A stretch of 64,000 nt of DNA from Apus apus (lineage: Eukaryota; Chordata; Aves; Apodiformes; Apodidae). The position numbers and the translations under genes are program-made. Where the stretch lies: assembly GCF_020740795.1 (NCBI RefSeq), contig NC_067296.1:5991001-6055000 (forward strand). Reading direction: 5' to 3'. The notes beneath the pieces were generated by a model. It was not told where the DNA came from. It worked only from the letters and a program-made list of their open reading frames with translations, and did not search any database. Below, piece after piece: positions 21,673-33,700 of the stretch. The stretch's first letter is position 1; each line of letters starts with the position of its first letter.

Positions 21673-24600
21673 TTTCTTGACAGTCTGAGCCTACATGAGC
21701 ACACTTTTCAGTGGCTTTGGAAAGCTGTTTGTGGGTGTCAGCAACCCTGACACACAGCTGGTCTTAACCCGGGGTGGGGGAAGAGAAAGGGAGAAGATTT
21801 AAATATAACCCCTGGGAAATAAGCATTGTGATATCTTCCAGATCAGCTGTAACCCTGCTTCAGTGCCTGGGATTTTCCTAAAAATAAAGAAGATAAACAA
21901 TCAAGAGTAGAAACCAGAGCCATGGGCAGGCTGTGTAGATGAGCAGTTGCTTTCCCCAGGGATGAACCTTAATGTGGTGCCTTGTCCTAGGCCAGATCGT
22001 GCCAAGCATGAGATGAGTCCCTGCCCCTCCTACTGTCCCTGCCTGGGACTGCTCTCCTCTTGCCTGCAGGGCTCAGGAGAGCCTCCCAGTTCAAAAGCAC
22101 TGTTCCTCAAAGCTGCACACAGTAGAAGGCTTGTCAGTCTTTACAAGTGACTCAAAGGTTTGACCAAAGTGGAAGGGAAAGCAACTGAGGTCTGAAGTGC
22201 TGGGCTGAGAAAAACATCCAAGGAAGTGTTTGGAATAGAGGTCCCCTGTCTGTGCCCCTCTGACTTCCCAGGTGGGAAATCACCATCAAACGTGACAGAC
22301 TCTTGGTGGTTTTGAGTGTTCTGGCTGTAGGGAGATGTGGTGTCCTCTGTAGGAAAACATTTAGTATCAGCAGTACAGCAGTTGTTGCAACCACCTGATT
22401 AAGCCAGAGGTAAAGATGGATAAAGTGGATCAGGGTCAGGTCAATTAAAATCAGCCCAAGCCTTATTTCTAAGGCTGTGCAACACAGTTGAGTGCAATGA
22501 ATATGTTATGTGCTCCTGGTGTTGACCTTCCTGCAAAGAGCTGAGTCTGCAGCACACATGTATTTGCTAAGCAGAAAAAAAAAAACATCAAAAAATTCTT
22601 ACTGCACCATTCCCAGTTGATGGGGCCAGTTCAGTCCCATTTACCTCTCTCTGACCTTTGCTAACAGCTCTTCTCCAGGCAGAAAATTACACACGCTCTG
22701 TTTTTTTTAAATCTTGTAATTTCCTTTAATCTCAAAGGCTCTGACTGACCTCTGTCCTTCCAGTGTAGGTTACACATGGAGCAGGGCTGTGCCCACAACA
22801 GGCCCTCAGCACTGTGTGTTCACACTGGCACCATTTCTGCTACAGATGCTTTGAGCCAGAAGTCAGACCTCAAACATGTGATGCTGAGGGACATGCTCCA
22901 GGCAGAACAGATGTTTTTCAAGTGGCTGCTAAAAAAGTCTGTGTTGTGAAGGTGAGATGGTCTCTGTGAGCCAGAGCTCACCTTGCCCAGGAACAGTTTC
23001 ACACCCAGTTGCTAATTTGCACACTCAAGCATTTTATTTCTGCCCAGACTCTCTGTGCACACCTCGGGGAGTTCTACCCAAATTCAGCACTTGCAAACTT
23101 TGGGAGCCTGGAAAGTCTCACCTTTTGGTGGCTCCAGAAACCACAAGTTTTAGAGCATGAAGTACCTGTTGATTATTCCCACTGGTTTCCCATGAGCCTG
23201 GTTTAGTGCTGCTCCCTTCTGAAAGCTCTAAGCAGGGCTGGCACTGTGCTTGGCAGCTAATGATTACTTTCCCCTGCCAGTCACAATTTTGTAAAGAATA
23301 TTTTTGTCAGTTAACACTGGCTGATTTGCTTTCATCTCTACAGTAGGGATGCAGCCAGGGCATCTCTGTAAGGTGGTACTCAATAAAAGAGAACATGTTG
23401 ATGAACTTTCCTTCCCAGCCAAGCCCTGTGCTTTTCCCACAGGCTCCACTGCAGTGCACATATCCCAAGTGACCTTGGGATTTGAGCTGAAGAACTGCTG
23501 CTTTCTCAATGCCTACTTGGCTTTGGTGCAGAAATTCCATCACTGCTCTCATGGTGAAGCTGGGGAGGAATGACAAGGGAGGCCAGTGGCATTTCCCTGT
23601 GGAGCAACGGGTCTGTAGCACATCCTGCCCTCATTCAGCAGTGCCTAGCACCAGTTTGGAGCACCCACCTCCAGAGCTACTTGCTCTCCTGGGCTGCTTC
23701 ATGCCACCTTCCTGGGGCTGCAGCGTGGCTGTGACAGCCAGGGCTGGAGGAGTGCCCAGCCCTCCCTGTCCCTGCAGGCAAGGCTCTGGTGGAGCTAATC
23801 CCCTGCTGCCAGCTTCCCCAAACAGTGTAAACTCTGATGTAAACACAGCTGGGGAAGGAGTGGGGAACTTTAATTTTCCAACCATTTGTGGTAGTAGTCA
23901 CACCTACAGGCCCAAGTGCTTCCTCTGCTTACACTCCAGCCAACTGATATGAGTGTATTACATTGATGTGGTGACTTTCTGATTGTTATCTCCAAGATTC
24001 CCTGCAGGCCAGGCCTGTGGTCTGAGGATGGTCTCACCTGGGCAGGTTAGCCCCAGTCATGCAGAACAGAGCCACAACCCCAGTTCCTGCAGAGATTTTG
24101 GAAACATTCCCTGCTTGCTTAAGGCCCTCCAGGCAGCTCAGATCTCACCTCACCCAGAGGATGTTCCTCAAAGCTCACTCTGGGAAGTGGTTTCACCTTG
24201 CAGATTTGCCTTTAGCTAAACGGGTGTGACTTTGTGGGTGTCCCAAGACTGGAGCAGCTGAAAGTTCTGCTCGTTCCAGTTCCACAGAAGCCACACTTGG
24301 CTTCCCACCTCCCATGGTGTGGGCTGCCATGTGCATCACCCACGGGAGAGGAAGGCAGGAGGCAAAGGAGCAGCACAAATAATGGCCAAGTCACGAAAAA
24401 TGAGACTAGGAGACTGAGTGCGAGTTTGCAGGACTTGACAGCAAGTGTACGATGGACCAAACAAGCCTGAAAAGCCCTGGGCCGAAACAAGTGAGGCACC
24501 AAGCAGCAGCCGGGAGAGCAGGGCGAGGGATGATGTCCCTGTTAGCGCGGCGGGGGCTCCGCCCGGGCCCGGCGCTCCCCAAGGAAACGGGGGGGGGCGG

Positions 24601-24684
24601 CGTTCCCGGCCGGGCCCGGGGCGGGGCGGGAGCGGCGGGCGGAGCGGGAGCGGCGGGCGCGGGGCCGAGCGGGGCAGCGGCGGC

Positions 24685-24720
24685 ATGGAGGGAGGGCTGC
24701 GCGTCTTCAAGGACCCCAAG
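24685..24720 (+). CDS. ADA: ADA exon 1 coding part
   Basis: It encodes [12 protein letters not shown] and ends AAG|GTGAGG, phase 0. The context GGCGGCATGG is a strong Kozak match. Human ADA likewise ends exon 1 at ...KPK before VELHVHLDG. Upstream, the same frame has no ATG before a stop at 24436. Confidence 0.93.
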
Positions 24721-27700
24721 GTGAGGCGCTGGGGCGTGCACCGGGGCTGAGGTGTTGTGCGCCGGTGGTGGGAACCGGGACGTGCACCGGGGCTGAGGCA
24801 CCGTGCACCGGGGCGGAGGTGTTGTGCACCGGGGCTCAGGCACCGTGCACCGGCGGTGAGAACCGGGACCGTTACCGGGGCTGAGGTGCTGTGCACCGGC
24901 GGTGAGAAGCAGGGCGGGGAGCCGGGCATGCCCCGGGGCTGGGGCACCGGTGGGAACGGGGCTGCCGCGCAGCGGGGCCGCCCCACGTGCAGCCGGGGGA
25001 GCCCGCAGCCCCGCGCCTGGACGGGACGCGCTCGGCGGTGCCGGTGCCAGGACGGTGCTCCCCGCAGGGACACGCAAGGGGTATCCCGGGCATCCCACCT
25101 GTCCCGGCATCCCGCTGCCAGAGCGGGGCTGATCCCGGGGCACCCCCGGTGGCAGCGGCTCCCCTGGGCCATGCGCTGGGGAAGGGGCAAGCTCTGAAGA
25201 GTCCAGCACTCCAACTGTTTCTCTACTTAAGGCAAACCCTTGGGTTTTTCTTTTGGGGTTTGGTTTCTGTCGCTGGTGTGTGCGTTTGTGTTCTCTGAAG
25301 CATTTAGTTGTGTTTCTCCTCGGAATACCCAACGTGTCGGTGCCTGCTGTCAGAAGGTGCTCCAGCCTTTTGTCCTCCCCGTGTGCTGCATAAATACGTT
25401 GCAAGTAGGGTCGTGCAGTAGCACGTTTATTAATCAGATGATAAGGAAGTTGAGAAGGAAGATGATGAAACGGCCGTGGTTAGTGCTAACCATGTGCCTG
25501 GTGGCAGGGGCTGCCTGTGCTGCAGGACAGCTCAGCTCCTGGGTGTGGTCTGGGTGAGCTGGGTAGGGAGCAGATTTCTCTGCCTGGCTGTCCTTGGGCT
25601 CTGGCGCTGCCCACCGAGCAGGCTTTTGGGCTCTTTGGTGGGCAGCGATGGGCCAGAGCAGAGGAAGCCAAGGAAAGTGCTGTGAGGTTCCTGGTGGTCC
25701 TGCTGTGGGTGAGTCTGAGTGGTGGCAGCTGTGTGTGGCTTTCCCAGGGAGGAACCTTGCCTCGGGAAACCCAAAAGGGTATTTTTACCACCTGCTTTGC
25801 GTTGTCTGCCACTCACAAGCAATTTATCCCTGAGCCCACCACCAGGAATGTCTGGTGTGCTCAGAACATCCTGTGTGCACGGGTCTGATTGATGTTTCGT
25901 TCCATCACTACTTGAGGTTTCCCTTTTGGGGGAAGGTGACCCATGAAATAACAGGCAAACCTGGATACCGAGATCCAGGGAACAGTGATACTTGGTAATT
26001 ACCTAGTTAAAGCCATTTTAAGGCTACTTCAGTTTTGGGAGATGTTGGTGTTTCATCAGCTGCACTAAGAGCAAAAGTTGTTGGTTCATCCCAGTGATTT
26101 TAAACTTTTGGCCGAGAGAAGCTTTCATATTGTGTACTACTTCCTGCTTTTCCAGTGAATGGGAGAGTGGGATGCCAAAGGGAGAGACCTAGGAAAAACC
26201 ATGCAGGGTTTGACCACTAAGATCAGGCTTCTGTTGTCTGGTTGCTGGCAATTATGAGACTGGTTTTCCTGAGTCAGGCAGTCCCTTTCAGTCCTGTGAA
26301 CCTGCTAAGTCAGGCTTGGGAAAAAAAAAAAATGGGTCTGGAGTCAGTTAATGAGCCCTATTCATTACCCGGGACCCTCTGCCATTGGGAACGGTCAGTT
26401 TTGTGTTTTAGAGATGTTTCTGGTAACTGGAGCAGCTTCGAGCCCCAGCTCAACGCGGGGCCGGGGCTGCCTCCGCGTTTTTCGGGAACTCGCTGACTCC
26501 CAGAGGCTGCAGAGGGTGAACAGGGGCTGCCAGGGGTGACTTTGAGCCCTGCTTATCGTAGGCCATAAAAGAGCAGAAAAGACTGCCCTTCCTTGGATGC
26601 CAACTGTTGGCCTCTTCCATCTCTGCTCCACAACCAGAGCAGAGACCGTGTCCTCACTCACCGCTAGCTCCTCGCGCCGCAGGCCAGCCCCAGCTCAGGG
26701 CTTTGGGATTTGTGGCTCTGCTTTCCAGTGGCTCCTGTGGGCCTTGAGCCACGTTGCAGGGAGCAGGATGGGAGTGGGGTCAGGCCCACACCCTCCCAGC
26801 AGCTGGGGTAGTGTTGCTGCTGGAGGCTTCTTCCCAACATGAGCTCAGGTTGTGTTGGGTGGGTCTTCCTGCAAGCCCTCCTGTGTGTGTCATGGGGTTT
26901 CAGAGCCTTCCCTGTCCTAGGGAGTCAGTTGTCTCCAGTGTGTCCTTTGTATCTGGGAACTGGGAGAAATGGCCAGAACTGGCTGTCACAGCATGTGCTC
27001 CTGTTGATGAGCTGTTACTTGCCTTGAGTGCAAACTTTAAAACATGTACAACAAGTAAAAACCAGTAATTTACAAAGGTGATCCTTACTGCGGGGGGTGG
27101 GTGTGCAAGTGCACATGGGTGTGCTGAGGATGACCTTTTTTTGGCTCATCCACGTCTTGTCCACAGCCTGACCATGGAGGCTTGGCCTGGGTCAAAGCAT
27201 GGTGCTGCTGAGCCCAGCTGTACCTCACCCAGAGATGTGCACACTCAGACTTTCTGTGATGCTCTGCAGGAACCTTCTCAGATAACCCTCCTGGCTCCAC
27301 TTGTGATGGCAGTAAGAGGCTGCCTCGGTGCTGTTAAAAGTGTGAGGGCTCTGTTTATTGCTCCAAAGTGTTGCCTTGTTCCAGACACACACAGGTGCAA
27401 GGTCTGCAAGAGCTCAGGGAGGGATGTGGCCCATCCCACAGGGTGTCCCTGCAGGAGGGTGACACACATCCACCATCACTTATTAACAGCACCAAAAGCC
27501 TCGTACTGAGGTCAGTGGAGCTGAGTGGTTGGTGCTGGTACTGAAGGCTGCTCTGCATGGAAGCATCCTCCTCAGGCACCAAACACGTTTTGTATGAAAG
27601 CTCCTCTGGAGAGCACAAATATTTCTTGCAGTGGAGCAGTGTGTCATGTGTGGGTATCATAGTCTCCCACGTTCTCCTTTTAAAGGCTGAAACCTTAAAG

Positions 27701-30700
27701 CATGTGGCAGATTCATCTGCAAAACACATCTGTGAGTGTTGACAGGTTTGAGGATAATAATGTGGCTCTTCAGCTGCACATCCCTCTTGATCTGGTCTCA
27801 CCTGGTGCTTGTCAGTAGTGTTTGTGGTGAGTTTATGGTGAGGAGAACTTGACTCCTGCCAACAGGCTTCCATAAAGCTGGTACTTTCGGGGCACAGTTC
27901 ATGCTTTTTGCAGTGGTTGACATTTGTCTTATCTCTTGTTGAATTTTGATCTCTCTTCGTGCTTTCCTGCCATGAATATCTTAACAACTGATAGATGTCA
28001 GCTCTGATTACTCTGTTTTTTCAGTTATTGAGATCAGAAGAGTACATTTTAAGTTATCACCTTTTAATGTGCAGATAAATTGCTCCTGGGCAAGTCACTG
28101 CTAATGATTTTTAAGTGATACAGCTTTTAGCAGCTGCCTGGGTTATCAGTTAATACCTGCTAGAAGCCATCAAAGTAAAAGGTGAGGTTGGTGTTCTCAG
28201 AAAGTCCCTCAAGTGTCCTATCTTAGATGGTACTTTCTATACCACATAGTAGATGAGCTGAGCAGTTAACTGCTCTGCCATGGTCTGCTGAGCAATCTGT
28301 AGAGTAATAAAGAAAATCTGTTGGGTTGACTGTAGCTGAAAATACTCTGGTTAACTTTTTTCCTCTTAATTTCACTAAATTGAAAATAATCAGACTTGAT
28401 CTTTGAACAGAATGTGCTTGTTTGCTGAACCTCATTTTGTGTTTGAATGTAGTTTTGAAGCTTATTAAGTTTCAAAGAAAACATCCCGGTATTTTCAGAA
28501 GAGAAGAGTCAAGCCAGAGCCCTTCAAACTTCTCCTTTTTTTAACGTCTCACAGCTGACCCGATGTGCTGATATCTGCACTAACGGGTCACGTGCTGAGC
28601 TTGGGCTACAACTTTTTTTTTTGCATAAAAATGGAAAGCGCTCGGTTTGCTCTGCCAGCCTTTGCTGGGGGTGCACATTTCATGGCCAGTTGTGTCTTTT
28701 CAACTCATCCCTCTGGCTTTTGACAACCCTTTAGTGGAACTCGGGGGTTCTCTGGGCTCGCGCTGTGGTTTTGGGACGCTCGGGCAGGGAACTCGCTCTG
28801 GGCGGCAGGGCTGGGGAGGTGCAGAAGGAGTGCTGAAGGGTGGCTGCACAAAGGTGGTCCTCGGTCCTCGCTGCTGCCAGGGGGAAGAGCCATGCTCCTG
28901 CCCCAGGAGAGCACTTCAGAACTCTGCTTATTTCTCATTCTTTGTCAGAGCAAGTGTTACCGGGTTTGCTGTGAGGAGGGAAGGCATTGCTGGTCCTGGC
29001 CTGGCTGAAGGCTCCACTGCTGGAGCAGACCATGGTACCAGTGAGGTCCTGGATCGAGTGTTGAAATCCCTCTTGAATCTGTGTCTGCAGGCTTCCTCTC
29101 TGATTAAACCAGTGGGAGACCACATGTGCATGGATCCCGAGGAGCAGAGCCCTGGAAGAGGCACCAGGCTCCTGCCTTCGCCTGATTTCTGCTTTCTCAG
29201 GCATCATCTCCTGGAGCCAAAGTTCAGAGAAAACTCCTTCACCTTTATCTGGGTACTTTCCTTGACTTAAAGCAAGGTCACCTCACCCACTTGTATCAGG
29301 AAAGGCTTGTGCTTTGTTTGCCCAAAACAAACAGGCAGGTGGAGAGTGGCAGTGAGCAGCCTCCCTGGCCTGGAAGCCTGCAGGACTTGGGATCAAGGCC
29401 TCTGGCAAGCTGAGCAGCTTGTTGGGCCTCTGCTGATTGCATCCTTATCTGGGGCCAGCTCTGGGTGGAGACACACTTTTCCTTCTTCACTTGAATGTCC
29501 CTTGCTAATCTAAATAGCCTATGTTAATTCTTAACTGCAGAAAACTACTCCCTCAAGCACTGTTCTTGAGGAACCCAGCAAGGTTTGGTGTTGAGTAGCA
29601 TTGCATGAGAGTTTCTTTGCACTTGGTTTAGGTCCCTCCAGACCCAAAGAAATGAAAGGCAGTGGAGGAAGAGACAGTTGCTGGGACTGGAGAAGAACCT
29701 TCCTGCTTTCTAAGCATCTCGCCTGCAGCAGCAGCAGGAGGTGGCTTGTGTGGGTGAAGGACACCACTGAGTTTACTTTCATGTCGATGGAAGTGTCACG
29801 TTGGGATGTTCTTGCAGGAAATGTTTCAGAAATGTTTGGAGTTAGAAGACCCCAGTAGGTGTGGCTTGTTTGGTTTGTATATCCAGCGTGAGCAAGCTTC
29901 AAGCCTGTGACTCCATCAGAAGGTCACAGGGGCAGTTGAAAACCTCAAGGAATGGAGCCTGCATGATTTTGAAATAGGAATTGGAGCTCAAGAGTAGAAA
30001 ACATGCCAGGCGTCCACATCTGGCGATGCAGATCATGTCCATAGCCTGTTTTTATATCTGCTGCTTCTCAGGACATTTAGTCCTCAAAGCAGGATTGCAT
30101 AACTTGAAGTGAAAGATCAGGTTTTGCCCTTTTCAGATCTTCATCCCTGTAGATTGAGATCATGTCTTAAGGGCAGAAGTGGCAGGGATATCTTTTTGCA
30201 GCCTGCTGACCTCTGGGCCGGGTGGCTGCAAAGGTGCAGGGTCAGTAGCTCAAGCTGCCCTGAGCCTGGAAACCTGAACTTTGCATCCCAAGGTGCTCGT
30301 TTCAGTGGTGGCTTCATGGCCATCCCGTGGCCTGGGCGCAAGCACTGTCTCACCCCAGCAGTGATGGCCTTTTGCAGCAGAAGCACTCAATGAAAACCCT
30401 GGCTGTGGGTCCAAAGGTGGGTGTCTGCTTGCACAGCAAACATCCAGGGCTGCAGGAGGAGGTGGGGATGGGAGCAGGCTTGTGGGCATCACTCCTTGTC
30501 CCAGAGATAGGCACTGCCAGCTCCGCGCCGGGAGCCGGGCCAGCGGCTCTGAGCTCAGGGCAGCTGCTCACGGGTGCTTCAGAGGAGGGTGAAAAGATCT
30601 TGAGGTGGACATTAATGAGCTGCCTTGCTTGTAGGGACAGCAGACTCGTTTTCCTTCCAGCTCCTCAGTGGTTATTGTGTGATACGTACCCTGACACCAA

Positions 30701-33700
30701 AGGGGTTGTGGGTTTTAATTAGTAACCCTGGGTGGTTTAGTTATCTATGTAAATGTCCAGTCGTCTTCTGACTCCTACTTGACTCTTACCCTTTGCATTC
30801 TCCAGCAATCATCCACACAGGAGAATCTGCATCATGTTAGAACTAACAGGGACTTTGTGCCTTAAGTTGCTGCTCTACACTTTCATTAAAACATTTAATT
30901 CATACTTTGTAGGCTATTCCATTGCTTAAAAGAAAACAGTTCTGGAAATATGAAGATCTAGCTGAAAGATTTTACAGCTAATATTTTCCTTCCCAGTTTG
31001 ACTTCCAAGTTACATTTGTCATATTCCTCCAAAAGCCCCAGCTGCCTAATGGAAAAGGCTTGCTTTTCTGGGGCTCTTTCTCCAAATTCCATAGTTTCAG
31101 CAATAATTGGGAAACAGGGTTTCAGAGTGAAGAGATTCTGAGTTATTGTCCCTTTTTTAATGAGTCAAGATTTTAGTGTTTCATTTTGAAACCGTGTTAG
31201 TTTTATGGGGGTAACTCTGGTTTTTAATTTTTGCAGCACTTTGTACCATGAGACTGATGTGATATGTGAAATTAGAAAGCCTGTGTGGTCTGATACAAGC
31301 AGTTTGCCAAGTAATTAACAGTATATCAAAAGCTGATTCTTGGAAGTGATGTCAAAGTTTTTGTGTAATGACTCTTAACAAATTAGTTGGAGTGTCCGTG
31401 AATTCAAGAAGTAGGAAGCAGGAAAGGGAAGGTGTTTGGAGTTTGTTTTTTTCTTACTTTCCAGGCTCCAAACCATGAAAGCTGCATGAGGAGAGGGCAA
31501 TTCCTGAAGGTGACTGGAAACAGAGCAAATTTCTGAAGATCCATTAAATGCCTGACCTGCAGCAGCAAGACGAAAATATTTATACAATACTTAGATATTG
31601 CAAAATAAACTTTGTAATGATGGTGTTTTAAAAAATTTTGTGTGCTTTCTTATTATGAGTTTGTCCCTATATTGGCTGCACTTGTACCTGTGTTAGCACC
31701 TGCTGCTCATCTCTAAACATTTCTTGGAGCTCTGAGGGCACCTCACTGATTTCTCATCATCTTATTGCAGGTCGAACTTCATGTCCACTTGGATGGAGCC
31801 ATCAGGCCAGAAACAATCCTGCACTTTGGCAGGTGAGTTGTGGGATGAAGAAAGCTCTGGGAGCTGCAGTCCGAAAGCATCAGTCCCTACCCCCATGCCT
31901 TCTGCTTGTCCAGTTCTCCAACAGAAGAGCTTGTGCTGGCAGCCTGGGGAAGCTCTCCCTGCTATGCAGGCAGCAAACCCAGCTGGTGCTGGTCTTATCT
32001 CTGCACAGAGGGTCCTCTGGCTGCACAGTGAGAGGACACTGAGCACATCCCCAGAGGTGATGGTGCATCAGTCCCGTGAGCTGGGCAGGCCAAGAGGGGC
32101 CACCCTGAGAAAAGCACAGGAGGTGCCTCTTCAACAGAGCTGCTCGCCTTTGGAGCGTGCCTGGGAAGTGGCAGAGTCAGTGTATTCCTGTTTCTTTTTC
32201 CATGTTCCTAGTTGCAAAAGCAAGTGGAATGAAAGTGGCCTGGGAGCATCTTCTCAGTGGTGGTGTCATGGTCCTGGGAGGACACAGCAGCTTGGTGCTG
32301 CTCCCTGCCCAGCTGTGCGTGCTGTTGAGCCCCAGGCTGCCTGCATGGTGGGAGCAGTCAAGGAGTGTTGCTCCCGAGAGGGTGGCCCAGGAAAGCACTT
32401 GGCAGTCGCTTGGAGAGGTTGTTTCCTTGACAAGAGGCCATGTGCATCTTCTCCCTTCAGTGTAGCTTGTGTGGGAAGCCCCAGGGTGAATGATTAACTG
32501 GTGCGAGGACCTGCCTCCACAGTTGTAATAAATAAACTGAGGGCCTCCTGCAGCTGTCACTGTTCAGAAAGCCAGTGGGACACTAGCAGATCCCCTCAGA
32601 CTGAGGAAGTGGCAAGCTCAAGGATTTGGGAAAGAGCTCTTAGGCACAGCCATGCTAATTTGGGGAGGAAATAAGTTCTGAGGAGGATAGAAAGCAGTTC
32701 TGGCATCCTAGGTCGAAATACTCCAAAGCAGCTTTCTCTGCAGGGCATGGCAATCCATTCTGCAGTGCAGTCAGAGTAAGAAGGTGGACCAGAGGTGTCC
32801 ATCTCATTCATTGCAGGACGACCACGTGGCAAGCAGAGTTGGGATTCCTGCTGGCTCTGCCCATGCACTGCTGGGCTGCAGGGCTGGAATACAAATCCTG
32901 ATGGGCAGAGGAGTCAGTGCTGACTCCCCAGGGCTGTGCTGGGTCCCTGCTGCCAGCAAAGGACAAATGCTGGTGCAGTCCTCCAGGAGGGTTGTGGGAC
33001 CCTGAAGCCCAGAAGGCACCTGGGGATCCCATGCCTTCCTTTTGCTGAAGGCAGAAATCATCTTCTCCTGAGTGTGTGCTGAGTTCCCTCTTGTTTTTGA
33101 GCAGCCCTGGCATCTCCTGGGGCTTCCAGCCCCCTGGGCTGCCTTGCTTGGCTGGAGCAAGGCTGGGCTGTTCGTGGGCTCTAAAGCTGGTGTGCACACA
33201 AGTGTAAAAGAACCAGGGCAGTGTAGGAGTCTGCAGGGAACTGCCTTAATAACCTCACCCTGGACTCAGAAAGCTGCTTGTGGTCTATTTTTAAAGGTAA
33301 AGAGCTAGAAATAAATTTGCCAGGTGGTGGCTGACCATGTACAAATAGCCCAAAGCTGCTGGGATGCACAAGCCTCTTGAGCAGTGACTGAATTCAGCTG
33401 GTTTTAGAAACCTTGGCTCTGATTCTGTTAGGTCTGGGTCAGGCTTTGCATCCCCCCCAGCCAAAGGGTTTAGAGCTGTGGCAGACCCCTCCTGGCACTG
33501 GCTGTCCCCAGGAGAGGTGTCCTGTCTGCAGTGGGGCACTAGTGCTGCCCGTGGCTGGAGGTGGCTCTGAGCAGGACACGGAGGTGCTGGTGGACACGAG
33601 GACATTCCCCTGGGGCAGCTTTGTGCAGGAAGGCTCCCAGCTACCAAGCAGGTTGGATGGGGCAGCAGCAACTCCCAAAGCCACTCTGGCAAGATCCACC

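Larger units (their letters stand above)
6721..24440. other. CCN5-ADA intergenic region
   Basis: This 17.7-kb region lies between two genes transcribed away from each other. No protein-coding exon could be supported. It holds a CATATG cluster (8651-8706), an AT-rich island (10260-10560), a homeodomain/octamer-rich block (11990-12290), homopurine and homopyrimidine tracts (13281-13347, 15430-15466), a CpG island with a minisatellite (16170-16830), a candidate LTR (17823-18277) and a CAAA-rich tract (21612-21672). The intervening segments look like ordinary unique sequence. Confidence 0.7.
24540..25150 (+). promoter_or_regulatory. ADA: ADA CpG-island promoter
   Basis: This CpG-dense region spans the ADA start codon. 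It contains GC boxes, including GGGGCGGG at 24623-24630 and GGGCGGAG nearby, and no TATA box. This fits the TATA-less, Sp1-driven housekeeping promoter known for mammalian ADA. The exact start of transcription cannot be read from sequence. Confidence 0.75.

Noticed and set aside
24445-24684. 80-residue in-frame N-terminal extension of ADA
   Set aside because: The frame is open but begins at GTG with no ATG before the stop at 24436, and mammalian ADA starts at the equivalent of 24685.
27355-27987. 210-residue minus-strand open frame in ADA intron 1
   Set aside because: It has no recognisable domain, sits wholly inside an intron, and its composition is that of random translation.
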